From: Luteimonas sp. J29
GTDB lineage: Bacteria > Pseudomonadota > Gammaproteobacteria > Xanthomonadales > Xanthomonadaceae
Direction: 5' to 3'
Assembly: GCF_000472505.1 (NCBI RefSeq)
Contig: NZ_AWZR01000006.1
Coordinates: forward strand, 224,091-288,090
DNA length: 64,000 nucleotides
A model generated the notes under the pieces. The model made no database searches. It was not told the origin of the DNA and saw only the letters and a list, made by a program, of their open reading frames with translations. The number at the start of each line of letters is the position of its first letter. The stretch's first letter is position 1. Positions 41,277-49,898 of this stretch are shown here, piece by piece. Made by a program: the position numbers and the translations under genes.

Positions 41277-42134
41277 TCACCCGAAGCGGCCGGTGATGTA
41301 GTCCTCGGTCTGCTGCTTCGAGGGATTGGAGAAGATCGTCTCCGTGGGGCCGTGCTCGACCAGATCGCCCAGGTACATGAAGGCGGTGAAGTCGGACACG
41401 CGCGCGGCCTGCTGCATGTTGTGGGTGACGATGACGATGGTGTAGTCGCGCTTGAGCTCCTCGATCAGCTGTTCGATGCGGCTGGTCGAGATGGGGTCGA
41501 GCGCCGAGGTCGGTTCGTCCAGCAGCAGCACTTCCGGGCGCAGCGCGACCGCGCGCGCGATGCACAGGCGCTGCTGCTGCCCGCCGGACAGGCCGAGCGC
41601 CGACCGGCCGAGCTTGTCCTTGACCTCGTCCCACAGCGCGCCCTGGCGCAGCGCCTGCTCGACCCGCTCGTCGAGCTGCGCCTTCGACAGCTTTTCGTGG
41701 TGGCGGATGGCGTAGGCGATGTTCTCGTAGATGGTCATCGGGAACGGCACCGGCTTCTGGAACACCATCCCGACCTTGCTGCGCAGCCGGTTCATCGGGT
41801 ATTTCGGCGAGAGGATGTCCTCGCCGTCGAGCAGGATCGATCCGTTGGCCTCCTGCTTCGGGTACAGCGCGTAGATCCGGTTGAACACCCGCAACAGGGT
41901 CGACTTGCCGCAGCCGGAGGGGCCGATCAGGGCGGTGACCCGCTTCTCGGGGATGTCCAGGTGGATGTTCCTGAGCGCGTGGAAGCTGCCGTAGTGGAAG
42001 TCCAGGCCCTGGACCGAGATCTTGGTCGGCATGGGCGCCAGGGCGCCGCGCGGATGCGTGGCGACGTTGATGCGCTGGTGCGCGACCACCGTGTGGATGT
42101 CGTTCATGGACGGGTCCAGGGAGAGGTCAGTCAT
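41277..42134 (-). CDS. pstB: Phosphate ABC transporter ATP-binding protein
   Basis: The 285-residue ABC ATPase shows Walker [11 protein letters not shown]-loop VFQKPVPFP, signature [16 protein letters not shown] and Walker [13 protein letters not shown] with the switch His in VTHNM. It powers high-affinity phosphate uptake with PstA and PstC at the inner membrane. The start at 42134 overlaps the pstA stop by eight bases. The product then carries a roughly 35-residue N-terminal extension ([18 protein letters not shown]) before the conserved core; internal starts at M10 or M35 are possible. Confidence 0.96.
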   Translation of the reverse strand: MTDLSLDPSMNDIHTVVAHQRINVATHPRGALAPMPTKISVQGLDFHYGSFHALRNIHLDIPEKRVTALIGPSGCGKSTLLRVFNRIYALYPKQEANGSILLDGEDILSPKYPMNRLRSKVGMVFQKPVPFPMTIYENIAYAIRHHEKLSKAQLDERVEQALRQGALWDEVKDKLGRSALGLSGGQQQRLCIARAVALRPEVLLLDEPTSALDPISTSRIEQLIEELKRDYTIVIVTHNMQQAARVSDFTAFMYLGDLVEHGPTETIFSNPSKQQTEDYITGRFG

Positions 42135-43011
42135 GGGAGATCCTGTTGCGCAGCAGGAGCGCGCGTGCGGACAGGCTGACCAGCAGCACGAAGGCGGTCA
42201 GCACGAAGGCGCCGGCCCAGGCGAGCTGCTGCCAGGATTCGTAGGGGCTGCCGGCGTACTGGTACATCACCACCGGCACGCTGGCCATCGGCTGCAGGAT
42301 GTTGCTGTTCCAGTACTGGTTGCCGAAGGCGGTGAACAGCAGTGGCGCGGTTTCGCCGGAGATGCGCGCCAGCGACAGCAGGATGCCGGTGACGATGCCC
42401 GCCGAGGCGCTGCGGTAGAGCACCTGGACGATCACCTTCCACTGCGGCACGCCCAGCGACAGCGCGGCCTCGCGCATCTGCACCGGTACCAGCTGCAGCA
42501 TCTCGTCGGTGGTGCGCACCACCACCGGCAGCACGATGAAGGCCAGTGCGATCGCGCCGGCCAGGGCCGAGAAGCGGCCGCCGGTCTGCATCACGACCAG
42601 GGTGTAGACGAACAGGCCGAGAACGATCGACGGCGCCGAGAGCAGGATGTCGTTGACGAACCGGACCACCATCCCGGCCTTGCGCGCGCGGCCGTACTCC
42701 GACAGCCAGGTGCCGGCGGCCACGCCCAGCGGCGTACCGATGGCGATCGCCAGCGCGCACATCACCGCGCTGCCGAAGAAGGCGTTGAGCAGGCCGCCTT
42801 CCTGCATCGGCGGCGGGGTCATCCGGGTGAACAGGGCCCAGTTGATGCCGCCGATGGCCTTGCTGGCCAGGGTCCACAGGATCCAGCCGAGGAAGAACAG
42901 GCCGAAGGCGGCGGTCAGCACCGCCAGGACGATGGCCACGGCGTTGCGGAGCCGGCGGCGGGCGTGGAGGCGGGCGGCCACCGCCTGGGCGCGGGCGCTG
43001 GTCGAAACCAT
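42127..43011 (-). CDS. pstA: Phosphate ABC transporter permease PstA
   Basis: The 294-residue inner-membrane permease has six predicted spans and the binding-protein-dependent transport signature near [21 protein letters not shown], which contacts PstB. The [23 protein letters not shown] segment (here [13 protein letters not shown]) is typical of PstA. It forms the channel with PstC. The start overlaps the pstC stop (ATGA) and the stop overlaps pstB, so translation is coupled. Length is typical. Confidence 0.96.
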   Translation of the reverse strand: MVSTSARAQAVAARLHARRRLRNAVAIVLAVLTAAFGLFFLGWILWTLASKAIGGINWALFTRMTPPPMQEGGLLNAFFGSAVMCALAIAIGTPLGVAAGTWLSEYGRARKAGMVVRFVNDILLSAPSIVLGLFVYTLVVMQTGGRFSALAGAIALAFIVLPVVVRTTDEMLQLVPVQMREAALSLGVPQWKVIVQVLYRSASAGIVTGILLSLARISGETAPLLFTAFGNQYWNSNILQPMASVPVVMYQYAGSPYESWQQLAWAGAFVLTAFVLLVSLSARALLLRNRISHD

Positions 43012-43988
43012 CAGTTGCCCTCCCGGCGCGAGATCCGCATCAGCATCAGGCGGGCGACCGCCAGCACCACGAAGGTCACCAGGAACAGCACGAAACCGAG
43101 CAGCAACAGGGCCGAGCGGTAGGTGTCGGTGGCCTCGGCGAAGTCGTTGGCGATCAGGGCCGCGATCGTGGTGCCCGGCTCCAGCAGCGACGGCGTCAGT
43201 CGCACCGAGTTGCCGACCACGAACGCCACGGCCATGGTTTCGCCCAGGGCGCGGCCCAGGCCCAGGAAGATGCCGCCGATCACCGCCGAGCGGGTGTAGG
43301 GCACCACGATGTCCCAGCTCACTTCCCACCTGGTGGAGCCCAGCGCGTAGGCCGATTCCTTCAGCCGCGCGGGCACGGTCAGGAACACCTCGCGCATCAC
43401 CGAGGAGATGAACGGGATCACCATGATCGCGAGCACCAGGCCCGCGGTGAGCATGCCGATGCCCAGCGGCGGACCGCGGAACAGCACGCCCAGGCCGGGG
43501 ATCGTGCCCAGATGGTCGTTGAGCCACGGGGTCACGTGCGTGGTCATCACCGGGACCAGCACGAACAGGCCCCACATGCCGTAGATGATCGAGGGAATGC
43601 CGGCCAGCAGTTCGATCGCGGTGCCCACCGGCCCGCGCATCCAGCGCGGGGCGACCTCGGTCAGGAAGAAGGCGATGCCGAAGCTCACCGGCACCGCGAT
43701 CAGCATCGCGATGACCGCGGTGACCAGGGTGCCGTAGATCGGCACCAGGGCGCCGTAGCGATCCTCCACCGGATTCCATTCGGCCGAGAGGAAGAAACGC
43801 CAGCCCTGGGAGGCCAGCGCCTCGCGGCCGCCCCAGAGCATCGACAGCGCGGCGCTGGCCAGTGCCAGCAACACGAACACCACGGTGCCGGCGAGCAGCC
43901 AGCGGAACAGCCGGTCGTTGCGCGCGTCGCGCAGGTCGCGGCTGCGTGCCTGCGAGGGCGGGGGAGCGGGAATGGGAATGGCGCTCAT
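43011..43988 (-). CDS. pstC: Phosphate ABC transporter permease PstC
   Basis: The 325-residue inner-membrane permease has six spans. Conserved segments are SAEWNPVEDRYGALVPIYGT, FFLTEVAPRWMRGPVG, ELLAGIPSIIYGMWGLFV and the PstB-contact loop ESAYALGSTRWEVSWDIVVP, with LGRALGETMAVAFV following. ATG 43988 gives a short Pro-rich cytoplasmic N-terminus (MSAIPIPAPPPSQARS). It lies 69 bases downstream of the first pstS gene, separated by a long palindrome that may lower its expression relative to the binding protein. Confidence 0.96.
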   Translation of the reverse strand: MSAIPIPAPPPSQARSRDLRDARNDRLFRWLLAGTVVFVLLALASAALSMLWGGREALASQGWRFFLSAEWNPVEDRYGALVPIYGTLVTAVIAMLIAVPVSFGIAFFLTEVAPRWMRGPVGTAIELLAGIPSIIYGMWGLFVLVPVMTTHVTPWLNDHLGTIPGLGVLFRGPPLGIGMLTAGLVLAIMVIPFISSVMREVFLTVPARLKESAYALGSTRWEVSWDIVVPYTRSAVIGGIFLGLGRALGETMAVAFVVGNSVRLTPSLLEPGTTIAALIANDFAEATDTYRSALLLLGFVLFLVTFVVLAVARLMLMRISRREGN

Positions 43989-44017
43989 CGGGGATCCGTC
44001 ACCAGTGGATGCAGCCG

Positions 44018-44043
44018 CGCGCGGGCCGGTACCGGCCCGCGCG
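44018..44043. other. 26-bp perfect palindrome between pstS and pstC
   Basis: The sequence is symmetric about GGT|ACC (44030/44031) with 13-base arms, CGCGCGGGCCGGT and its complement. No U-tract follows on the minus strand. A stable stem-loop here could protect the upstream pstS message from 3' exonucleases and partially stop transcription, giving more binding protein than permease. A protein-binding site is less likely inside an operon. Confidence 0.7.
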
Positions 44044-44057
44044 GGGCGGGGGGCGCG

Positions 44058-45119
44058 TCATTCGAACTCGGCCGCCCAGTAGGCTTCGATCTGCTCCACC
44101 AGCGGGTCGGGCAGCGGCACGTAGTGCAGTTCGCTGGCCTGCGCCTTGCCGTGTTCGAAGGCCCAGCGGAAGAAGTCGAGCGCCGCCTTGCTGCGCGCCG
44201 GATCCTTCGGCCGCTTGTGCATGAGCATGAAGTTGGTGGCGGTGATCGGCCAGGCTTCGTCGCCGGGGGCGTTGGTGATCACCAGGTCGAAGTCACTGGC
44301 GCTGGCCCAGTCGGCCGTCGCCGCCGCCGCGGCGAAGCTGTGTTCGCCCGGCTGGACGAAGTGGCCGGCGGCGTTGCGCAGCGAGGCGTAGGGCATGTCG
44401 TTCTGCAGTGCGTAGGCCAGCTCGACGTAGCCGATCGCGCCCTTGATCTGGCGCACGTAGGACGCCACGCCTTCATTGCCCTTGCCGCCCACGCCGGTGG
44501 GCCACTGCAGCGAGGTGCCTTCGCCGATCCGCTGCTTCCACTCCGCACTGACCTTGGAGAGGTAGTTGGAGAAGTTGAACGTGGTGCCCGAGCCGTCGGA
44601 GCGGTGGACCACGCTGATCTTCACCTCCGGCAGCGGCGTGCCCGGGTTGAGGGCGCCGATGCGGGGATCGTTCCAGGTGGCGATGTCGCCCATGAAGATC
44701 CGGGCGAGCACCTCGCCGGTGAGCCGCAACTGCCCCGGCTCCAGGCCGTCGAGGTTGACCACCGGCACCACGCCGCCGATCGCCGAGGGGAACTGGCCCA
44801 GCCCCGCCTCGGCCAGCTCCGCGCTGGACAGCGGCTTGTCGCTGGAGCCGAAGTCGACCGTGCCGGCCTTGATCTGGGCGATGCCGCCGCCCGATCCGAT
44901 CGACTGGTAGTTGACGCGCGCGCCGGTGGCCGCGTTGTAGTCGGCCGACCACTTCGAGACCAGCGGATAGATGAACGAGGCGCCGGCCCCGGAAATCCCG
45001 GTGCCGGGCTGGTCGCCGGCGTCCGCGGTCGCGGGGGTGTCGGCCCTTGGCGAGCATGCGGTCGCGAACAGCGCGACCGTCAGGGCCAGGGCGCCCAGGG
45101 GGGCGAAGCGGACTTGCAT
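44058..45119 (-). CDS. pstS: Phosphate-binding lipoprotein PstS, first copy
   Basis: The 353-residue PBP-type protein has the lipoprotein-like N-terminus LALTVALFATACSPRADTP (Cys22 region), so it is probably membrane-anchored in the periplasm. Phosphate-site motifs are GAGASFIYPLVSKW, NYQSIGSGGGIAQIKAGTVD, FGSSDKPLS and VVHRSDGSGTTFNFSNYLS. It delivers phosphate to PstCA. ATG 45119 lies 57 bases from a candidate Pho box. The second copy at 45288-46307 is closely similar through the core but has an ordinary signal peptide. Confidence 0.95.
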   Translation of the reverse strand: MQVRFAPLGALALTVALFATACSPRADTPATADAGDQPGTGISGAGASFIYPLVSKWSADYNAATGARVNYQSIGSGGGIAQIKAGTVDFGSSDKPLSSAELAEAGLGQFPSAIGGVVPVVNLDGLEPGQLRLTGEVLARIFMGDIATWNDPRIGALNPGTPLPEVKISVVHRSDGSGTTFNFSNYLSKVSAEWKQRIGEGTSLQWPTGVGGKGNEGVASYVRQIKGAIGYVELAYALQNDMPYASLRNAAGHFVQPGEHSFAAAAATADWASASDFDLVITNAPGDEAWPITATNFMLMHKRPKDPARSKAALDFFRWAFEHGKAQASELHYVPLPDPLVEQIEAYWAAEFE

Positions 45120-45175
45120 GGAGGTCTCCGTCGTGGGGCCGTGGTGGCGGGATGGCGCCATGAAATGATGTTTTT

Positions 45176-45193
45176 GTTACCGCCGTATGACAC
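45176..45193 (-). promoter_or_regulatory. Candidate Pho box upstream of the first pstS
   Basis: On the minus strand GTGTCAT-ACGG-CGGTAAC fits two seven-base half-sites 11 bases apart, compared with the CTGTCAT-N4-CTGTCAY consensus for PhoB. The first half matches six of seven and the second five of seven. It lies 57 bases upstream of the start codon, in an unusually A/T-rich leader. Confidence 0.5.
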
Positions 45194-45224
45194 CCGGAGC
45201 CCGCGCGCCCGGAACGGCGCCAGG

Positions 45225-45250
45225 AAAACGGGCCCCCGAAGGGGCCCGCG
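45225..45250 (-). terminator. Rho-independent terminator after the second pstS
   Basis: On the minus strand CGCGGGCCCC-TTCG-GGGGCCCG is followed by TTTTCC. It has a GC stem with the stable TTCG loop and lies 38 bases past the stop of the upstream pstS gene. It insulates that gene from the downstream pstS-pstCAB-phoU operon, although read-through is possible because the U-tract is short. Confidence 0.85.
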
Positions 45251-45287
45251 CCAGGGATCTCCGGGGAGGGAGAGAGGAACCGTCGGT

Positions 45288-46307
45288 TCACCAGGGCAGT
45301 GCGTCGCGCCAGTACGCCTCGACCTGGTGCACCAGGGTGTCGGGCAGCGGCACGTAGCCGAGCGCGCGGGCCTGGGCGTCGCCGTTGGCGTAGACCCAGC
45401 GGAAGAACTCGCGCGCGTTGCGCGCGCCTTCCACGTTCCGCGGCTGCTTCTTCATCAGGATGAAGTTGGTCGCGGTGATCGGCCAGGCGTTCTCGCCGGG
45501 CGCGTTGGTCATCACCAGGTGGAAGTCGCGGGTGGAGGCCCAGTCCGCGCTCGCGGCCGCGGCCGAGAAGGTCTCGTCGCTCGGGTTGACGAAATTGCCG
45601 GCCGCGTTCTTCAGGCGCGAGTACGCCAGCCGGTTCTGCAGCGCGTAGGACAGCTCGACATAGCCGATGCTGCCGCGGATCTGCTTGACGTAGGCGGCCA
45701 CGCCTTCGTTGCCCTTGCCGCCGATGCCCACCGGCCACGCGACCGAGGTGCCCTCGCCGACGGCCTCCTTCCAGGCCGGGCTGACCTTGGACAGGTAGTT
45801 GGTGAAGTTGAAGCTGGTGCCCGAGCCGTCGGAACGGTGGACCACGGTGATCTTCGCGTCCGGCAGCGGGATGCCGCCGTTGAGGGCGACGATGGCCGGA
45901 TCGTTCCAGTGGGTGATCCGGCCGAGGAAGATGTCGGCCAGGGTCGCGCCGTCGAGCTTCATCGCCCCGGCACGCACGCCTTCGAGGTTGACGATCGGGA
46001 CCACGCCGCCGATCACCGACGGGAACTGGGCGAGGCCGGACTTCTCCAGTTCCTCCGGCGGCAGCGGCTTGTCGCTGGAGCCGAAGTCGACGGTGCCGGC
46101 CTTGATCTGGGCGATCCCGCCGCCGGAGCCGATCGACTGGTAGTTGACCTGCTTGCCGGTGGCCTGGCGGTAGTCGGCCGACCAGCGCGCGATGGCCGGG
46201 TAGACGAACGAGGCGCCGGCGCCGGTGGCGTCGTTCGCGCGGGCGGTGGTGATGCCGGCGGCGGACAGCACGAGGGCGGCAACCGTGGTCTTGGCTAGGA
46301 TGTGCAT
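45288..46307 (-). CDS. pstS: Phosphate-binding protein PstS, second copy
   Basis: The 339-residue periplasmic binding protein has a classical signal peptide (MHILAKTTVAALVLSAAGIT, cleavage after ARA), unlike the lipoprotein copy next to it. It shares GAGASFVYPAIARWSADY, NYQSIGSGGGIAQIKAGTVD, FGSSDKPLP and VVHRSDGSGTSFNF, with near-identical spacing, so the pair arose by tandem duplication. ATG 46307 follows AGGAG. It has its own terminator and a candidate Pho box, so it is probably a separate PhoB-controlled unit that supplies soluble receptor to the same Pst permease. Confidence 0.94.
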   Translation of the reverse strand: MHILAKTTVAALVLSAAGITTARANDATGAGASFVYPAIARWSADYRQATGKQVNYQSIGSGGGIAQIKAGTVDFGSSDKPLPPEELEKSGLAQFPSVIGGVVPIVNLEGVRAGAMKLDGATLADIFLGRITHWNDPAIVALNGGIPLPDAKITVVHRSDGSGTSFNFTNYLSKVSPAWKEAVGEGTSVAWPVGIGGKGNEGVAAYVKQIRGSIGYVELSYALQNRLAYSRLKNAAGNFVNPSDETFSAAAASADWASTRDFHLVMTNAPGENAWPITATNFILMKKQPRNVEGARNAREFFRWVYANGDAQARALGYVPLPDTLVHQVEAYWRDALPW

Positions 46308-46390
46308 GGGGCTCCTGGGTGCGTTGCGCGGGACCATCCCGCTCCGGGCGCCATTGCACGAGCGCCAGGTGACCGTCGCGTGGCAGCCAG

Positions 46391-46408
46391 GTGACGCACG
46401 CATGACGG
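46391..46408 (-). promoter_or_regulatory. Candidate Pho box for the second pstS
   Basis: On the minus strand CCGTCAT-GCGT-GCGTCAC gives two half-sites with GTCAT and GTCAC 11 bases apart. It lies 83 bases upstream of the pstS start in the divergent region shared with the porin gene. Confidence 0.5.
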
Positions 46409-46423
46409 TGGCGCGCTCCACGA

Positions 46424-46441
46424 CTGTCATCGAATCGTCAT
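46424..46441 (+). promoter_or_regulatory. Candidate Pho box for the porin gene
   Basis: CTGTCAT-CGAA-TCGTCAT has a perfect first half-site and a 5/7 second one, 11 bases apart, on the plus strand 116 bases upstream of the porin start. It lies 15 bases from the oppositely oriented box for the second pstS. Confidence 0.6.
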
Positions 46442-46557
46442 GCGGCCGCCCCATCCTCTGTCGCGACCGCGGGCGCCGCCCCGTGCGTGACGCGGCAGGG
46501 CCGCGGCTGCATGGCGGCTCCGCGCCCGCCCCGACCCTCCCATGACAGGAACCCCGC

Positions 46558-47859
46558 ATGCGCCACACGATCCTCGCCACCGCGCTCGCCACCGTGCTCG
46601 GCACCACCAGCCTGGCCGCCGCGGCGCAAACCCCGCAGGAACGCGAAGTCGCTGAACTCAAGGCCCAGATCGCCGCGCTGGCGGCCAAGGTCGAGGAGCT
46701 GGAGACGCGCACCGACGCCCAGTCGGACATCAACATCGCCACCCGGGAAAACCTCGACCAGCTGTCGGCGGCCACGCCGACGGTGTCGACCAAGGGTGGC
46801 ATCAAGGTCACCTCCGCCGACAGGAAGTTCGAGGCCTCGCTCGGCGGCCGCATCCACCTCGACGCCTACGCCTTCGACCGCGACCAGGCCGACGTCACCG
46901 GCACCAGCGAGTTCCGGCGCGCGCGCCTGACCCTGCAGGGCAAGGCGCTCGGCTGGGACTACAAGCTGGAGAACGACTTCGCCGCGGGCGGCGGGCTCGA
47001 GGGGTTCCGCGACGTCTACATCGCGCGGTCCGCGCTGGGCGGCAAGGTCACCATCGGCCACTTCAAGCCGTACCGGTCGATGGAGGAGCTCACCAGCTCG
47101 AACGAGATCCTGATGATGGAGCGTCCGTTCGCCAGCGCCACCGGCCTGTTCAGCGGCCGCCAGTTCCAGCAGGGCGTCGGCTACCTGCGCGGCGGCGGGC
47201 GCTACACCGCGGGCTTCAGCGTGTTCAACCTCCGCGGCGCCAGCGGCCCGCGCAACGAAGGCATGGGCTACGCCGGCCGCGTGACCTTCGCCCCGGTGAA
47301 CGACGGGGACAACACCCTGCACTTCGGCGCCTGGGGCAGCCACGAGAACGCCAACAAGGGCTCGGCCGACCTGCGCGCCTCTGCCGGCTACGCCGGCCGC
47401 CGCGGCCCCTCGCAGACCATCGCCACCGTCACCGGGGCCAGCGGCGACGACGTCACGGCCTGGGGCGTCGAGGCCGCCGGTGCGTTCGGGCCGCTGTTCT
47501 TCCAGGGCGAGTACGCCAACGCCAGCTTCGGCCAGCCGCTGGGCCCGGACCAGGACGTTACCGCGTGGTACCTGCAGGGCAGCTGGCACCTCAACGGCGG
47601 GCACAAGCCGTACAAGGCGGGTACCGGCGTGTTCGGCTCGGCGCCGGTGGCCGACCGCGGCCTGTGGGAACTGACCGCGCGCTACGACTCGATCGAGAAC
47701 CGCGACGTCGCCGGCCTGGAGGTGAGCAGCTGGATCCTGGGCATGAACTACTACGTCAACCCGAACCTGCGCTTCATGTTCAACTACACCCGTGGCGACA
47801 ACGGCCTGACCGGCGATGAGACCGGCCAGTACGCGGTGCGCGCGCAGTTCGCCTGGTAA
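46558..47859 (+). CDS. OprO/OprP-family phosphate-selective porin
   Basis: The 433-residue outer-membrane protein starts with a signal peptide (ILATALATVLGTTSLAAAAQ). A short coiled coil follows (EREVAELKAQIAALAAKVEE), which should trimerise in the periplasm, then a 16-strand barrel ending YAVRAQFAW with an aromatic C-terminus. Barrel motifs include FEASLGGRIHLDAYAFD, EFRRARLTLQGKALGWDYKL and FKPYRSMEELTSSNEILMME, which are typical of OprO/OprP. In Pseudomonas these porins pass phosphate or polyphosphate and are induced by phosphate limitation. The divergent pstS gene and candidate Pho box agree with that role. Confidence 0.9.
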   Translation: MRHTILATALATVLGTTSLAAAAQTPQEREVAELKAQIAALAAKVEELETRTDAQSDINIATRENLDQLSAATPTVSTKGGIKVTSADRKFEASLGGRIHLDAYAFDRDQADVTGTSEFRRARLTLQGKALGWDYKLENDFAAGGGLEGFRDVYIARSALGGKVTIGHFKPYRSMEELTSSNEILMMERPFASATGLFSGRQFQQGVGYLRGGGRYTAGFSVFNLRGASGPRNEGMGYAGRVTFAPVNDGDNTLHFGAWGSHENANKGSADLRASAGYAGRRGPSQTIATVTGASGDDVTAWGVEAAGAFGPLFFQGEYANASFGQPLGPDQDVTAWYLQGSWHLNGGHKPYKAGTGVFGSAPVADRGLWELTARYDSIENRDVAGLEVSSWILGMNYYVNPNLRFMFNYTRGDNGLTGDETGQYAVRAQFAW

Positions 47860-47883
47860 GCGTCGCGGCGGCCGCGCCGGTCG

Positions 47884-48912
47884 TTATTCGTCCTCGTCGA
47901 ACGAGGTGAACCGCACCGCCCGCGCGGCCTGCTCCGGGTCGCGCCAGCGGGCGTAGATCGGGCGCCGCTGCCGTTCGCGGAACCCGGCGCGAAGCAGCGC
48001 CGAGCGTTCCTCGTCCGGCAGGCAGCATTCCACCAGCAGCGACCGCCCGCCCCGGGCGGTCGCCTCGCGCGCCAGGGTCGCGACGCAGTGGGCCACCGGG
48101 GCGCCCGGGGCGAAGCCGAAATCGGCGATGTGCAGCACGTCGCCGTCGCGGCGGCATACGAACCAGGCCATGGGCTGCGCGTCGGGTGCGCGGCGCAGGT
48201 ACAGGAAGCGGAAGGCGGCCAGCGGGTTGTGGGCGAAGCGCCATTCGAGCGCGGCCCTGTCGCGCACGCCTTCGAGCATGCCCGGCCGCGGCCAGCGCGG
48301 GTGCACCAGGTCCAGGGGCCCTTCGCTCCATTGCGCGTGCAGGGCGCCGCGGTGCAGGTTGCGCAGCCGGTCGCGCAGCGCGAACGCGGTGTCGATGGCG
48401 CGCCCGAGCAGGGTCGCGAGCGGCCGGGGCAGGCGGCGTTCGAGGTAGGGCGCGTGGCGCAGGGCGCGGACGTAGAGCACCATGTCGCCGAGGTGCACGT
48501 AGCCGAGCCGCTTCACCACCGGCACCGCATTGGCGTTGGGGAACCCGTACACCAGGTCGCCCTCGGCCAGCGCACGGTCGCTCGCCGCGCGCTGCAGCTG
48601 CATGGCCGGGCCCAGGGTGCGGTGGCCGGGCAGCACCGCCATGTCCGCGAGCAGCCCGCCGCGCAGCGTGCGCGCGCCCGCGCGCATGCGGCGCCAGCCC
48701 ACGCCCGCGGTGCCCAGGATCTCGTGGCCGGTCCCGGGTCGCAGCACCTGCAGGTGCGCGCCCTCGGGCGCGGCCCGGTAGAACCACTCCAGCTTCGCCG
48801 CCCGGCCGGCGCCATCGCGCAGGCTGGCGCGCCAGACCCCCACCGCCGCGTCGCCGTCGCGGGCGAGGTCGGCTTCCTCCACGCGGTAGCCGCCGTGCGC
48901 CTGCGCGCTCAT
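47884..48912 (-). CDS. GNAT-like acyltransferase, last gene of the amidotransferase-ACP cluster
   Basis: The 342-residue protein has GNAT-like features in two halves. The N-terminal half includes GLLADMAVLPGHRTLGPAMQ and YGFPNANAVPVVKRLGYVHLGD, resembling the acetyl-CoA-binding and C-terminal GNAT segments. A second fold-like region runs from about WRFAHNPLAAFRFLYLRR to RAGFRERQRRPIYARW. Domain duplication of this kind occurs in GNATs that transfer larger acyl groups from carrier proteins. It has no signal or membrane segments. Its start overlaps the NadE-like stop (ATGA), tying it to the cluster. The proposed role is transfer of the ACP-bound product to an acceptor; that is inference. Confidence 0.6.
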   Translation of the reverse strand: MSAQAHGGYRVEEADLARDGDAAVGVWRASLRDGAGRAAKLEWFYRAAPEGAHLQVLRPGTGHEILGTAGVGWRRMRAGARTLRGGLLADMAVLPGHRTLGPAMQLQRAASDRALAEGDLVYGFPNANAVPVVKRLGYVHLGDMVLYVRALRHAPYLERRLPRPLATLLGRAIDTAFALRDRLRNLHRGALHAQWSEGPLDLVHPRWPRPGMLEGVRDRAALEWRFAHNPLAAFRFLYLRRAPDAQPMAWFVCRRDGDVLHIADFGFAPGAPVAHCVATLAREATARGGRSLLVECCLPDEERSALLRAGFRERQRRPIYARWRDPEQAARAVRFTSFDEDE

Positions 48913-49898
48913 GTGGCCGCGTCCACCGAAGGCACCGTGCCCAGCAGCAGCGGGCGCAGGTGCAGCGGCCGCGTGGTGCGGCGCTTGCGCGCGATGTCCT
49001 CGTACACCGCCGCGGCCTGGACCGGGGTGATGTCGAGCGCCTTCGCCAGTTCGCCGGCTTCGACCCCGTGCTCGAGTGCCCACAGCGCCAGGTCCATCGA
49101 GCGATAGGGCAGGGCGAAGTAGAACTCGTCCTGGCCCTGCTCGAGACTGTAGGTGTCGGTGGTCGGCTGCGCCTCGCACAGGCGGTCGGGCAGGCCGAGG
49201 TGGCGGGCCATGCCGTAGACCTGGGTCTTGTACAGGTGCGCGATCGGCTTGACGTCGGCCGAGCCGTCGCCGTTCTTGACGAAGAAGCCCTGGTCGTATT
49301 CCAGCCGGTTGGGCGTGCCGACGACCGCGTAGTGGAGGCGGTCGGCATGGAAGTACTCGATCGTCTTGCGCAGCCGCTGCTTGTAGCTGGTGGCGGCGAC
49401 GATGGTGAGGTACTCGTGCAGGCGCAGCTCGCGCTCGTGCATGGCGCCGTCGGGCGAGCGCGCGACCAGGCGGAAGCGGTTGATCGCGCCCTCGCTGCCG
49501 CCGGAGATCGCCAGCTTCATCTTCCAGCGGTCGTCGTACTCCGGAAGCACGGTGCGCACCGCCGCGTCGCGCGCGGCATAGGCACCGATGGCCTCGAGCG
49601 CCGGGGCGATGTCGAACGTCTGCGGTTCGACGCCCAGGTGCGATGCCAGCAGGTTCGCGCGCGCGGCGCTGTCGGGGTCCGAATCATGCTCGGGCAGGAT
49701 CAGCAGGTGCACCCTGCCGGGCCCGAACGCGCGCACCGCGAGCGCCGCGCAGACCGAGCTGTCGATGCCGCCGGAGATCGCCACCACCACGCCGCGCCGG
49801 CGCAGCCGCGTGGCCACGGCTTCGCGCAGGCCGGCGCAGATCCGCTCGGCCTCCCGGCCGTAGTCGATGTCGAGCACGCTCCATTCCAGTCCGCCCAT
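48909..49898 (-). CDS. NAD synthase-like (NadE-family) amide ligase without a glutaminase domain
   Basis: The 329-residue protein has the PP-loop SGGIDSS at residues 42-48, then GTPNRLE (194-200), GDGSADVKP (210-218) and HLYKTQVYGMARHLG, all close to ammonia-dependent NadE. It could make NAD+ from deamido-NAD, but it is embedded between methyltransferase and acyltransferase genes in a coupled operon. A specialised role in adenylating and amidating another carboxylate is therefore plausible. The start overlaps the methyltransferase stop by one base (TGATG) and the stop overlaps the GNAT gene. A distinctive insert lies around residues 100-165 (RWKMKLAISGGSEGAINRF in part). Confidence 0.75.
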   Translation of the reverse strand: MGGLEWSVLDIDYGREAERICAGLREAVATRLRRRGVVVAISGGIDSSVCAALAVRAFGPGRVHLLILPEHDSDPDSAARANLLASHLGVEPQTFDIAPALEAIGAYAARDAAVRTVLPEYDDRWKMKLAISGGSEGAINRFRLVARSPDGAMHERELRLHEYLTIVAATSYKQRLRKTIEYFHADRLHYAVVGTPNRLEYDQGFFVKNGDGSADVKPIAHLYKTQVYGMARHLGLPDRLCEAQPTTDTYSLEQGQDEFYFALPYRSMDLALWALEHGVEAGELAKALDITPVQAAAVYEDIARKRRTTRPLHLRPLLLGTVPSVDAAT

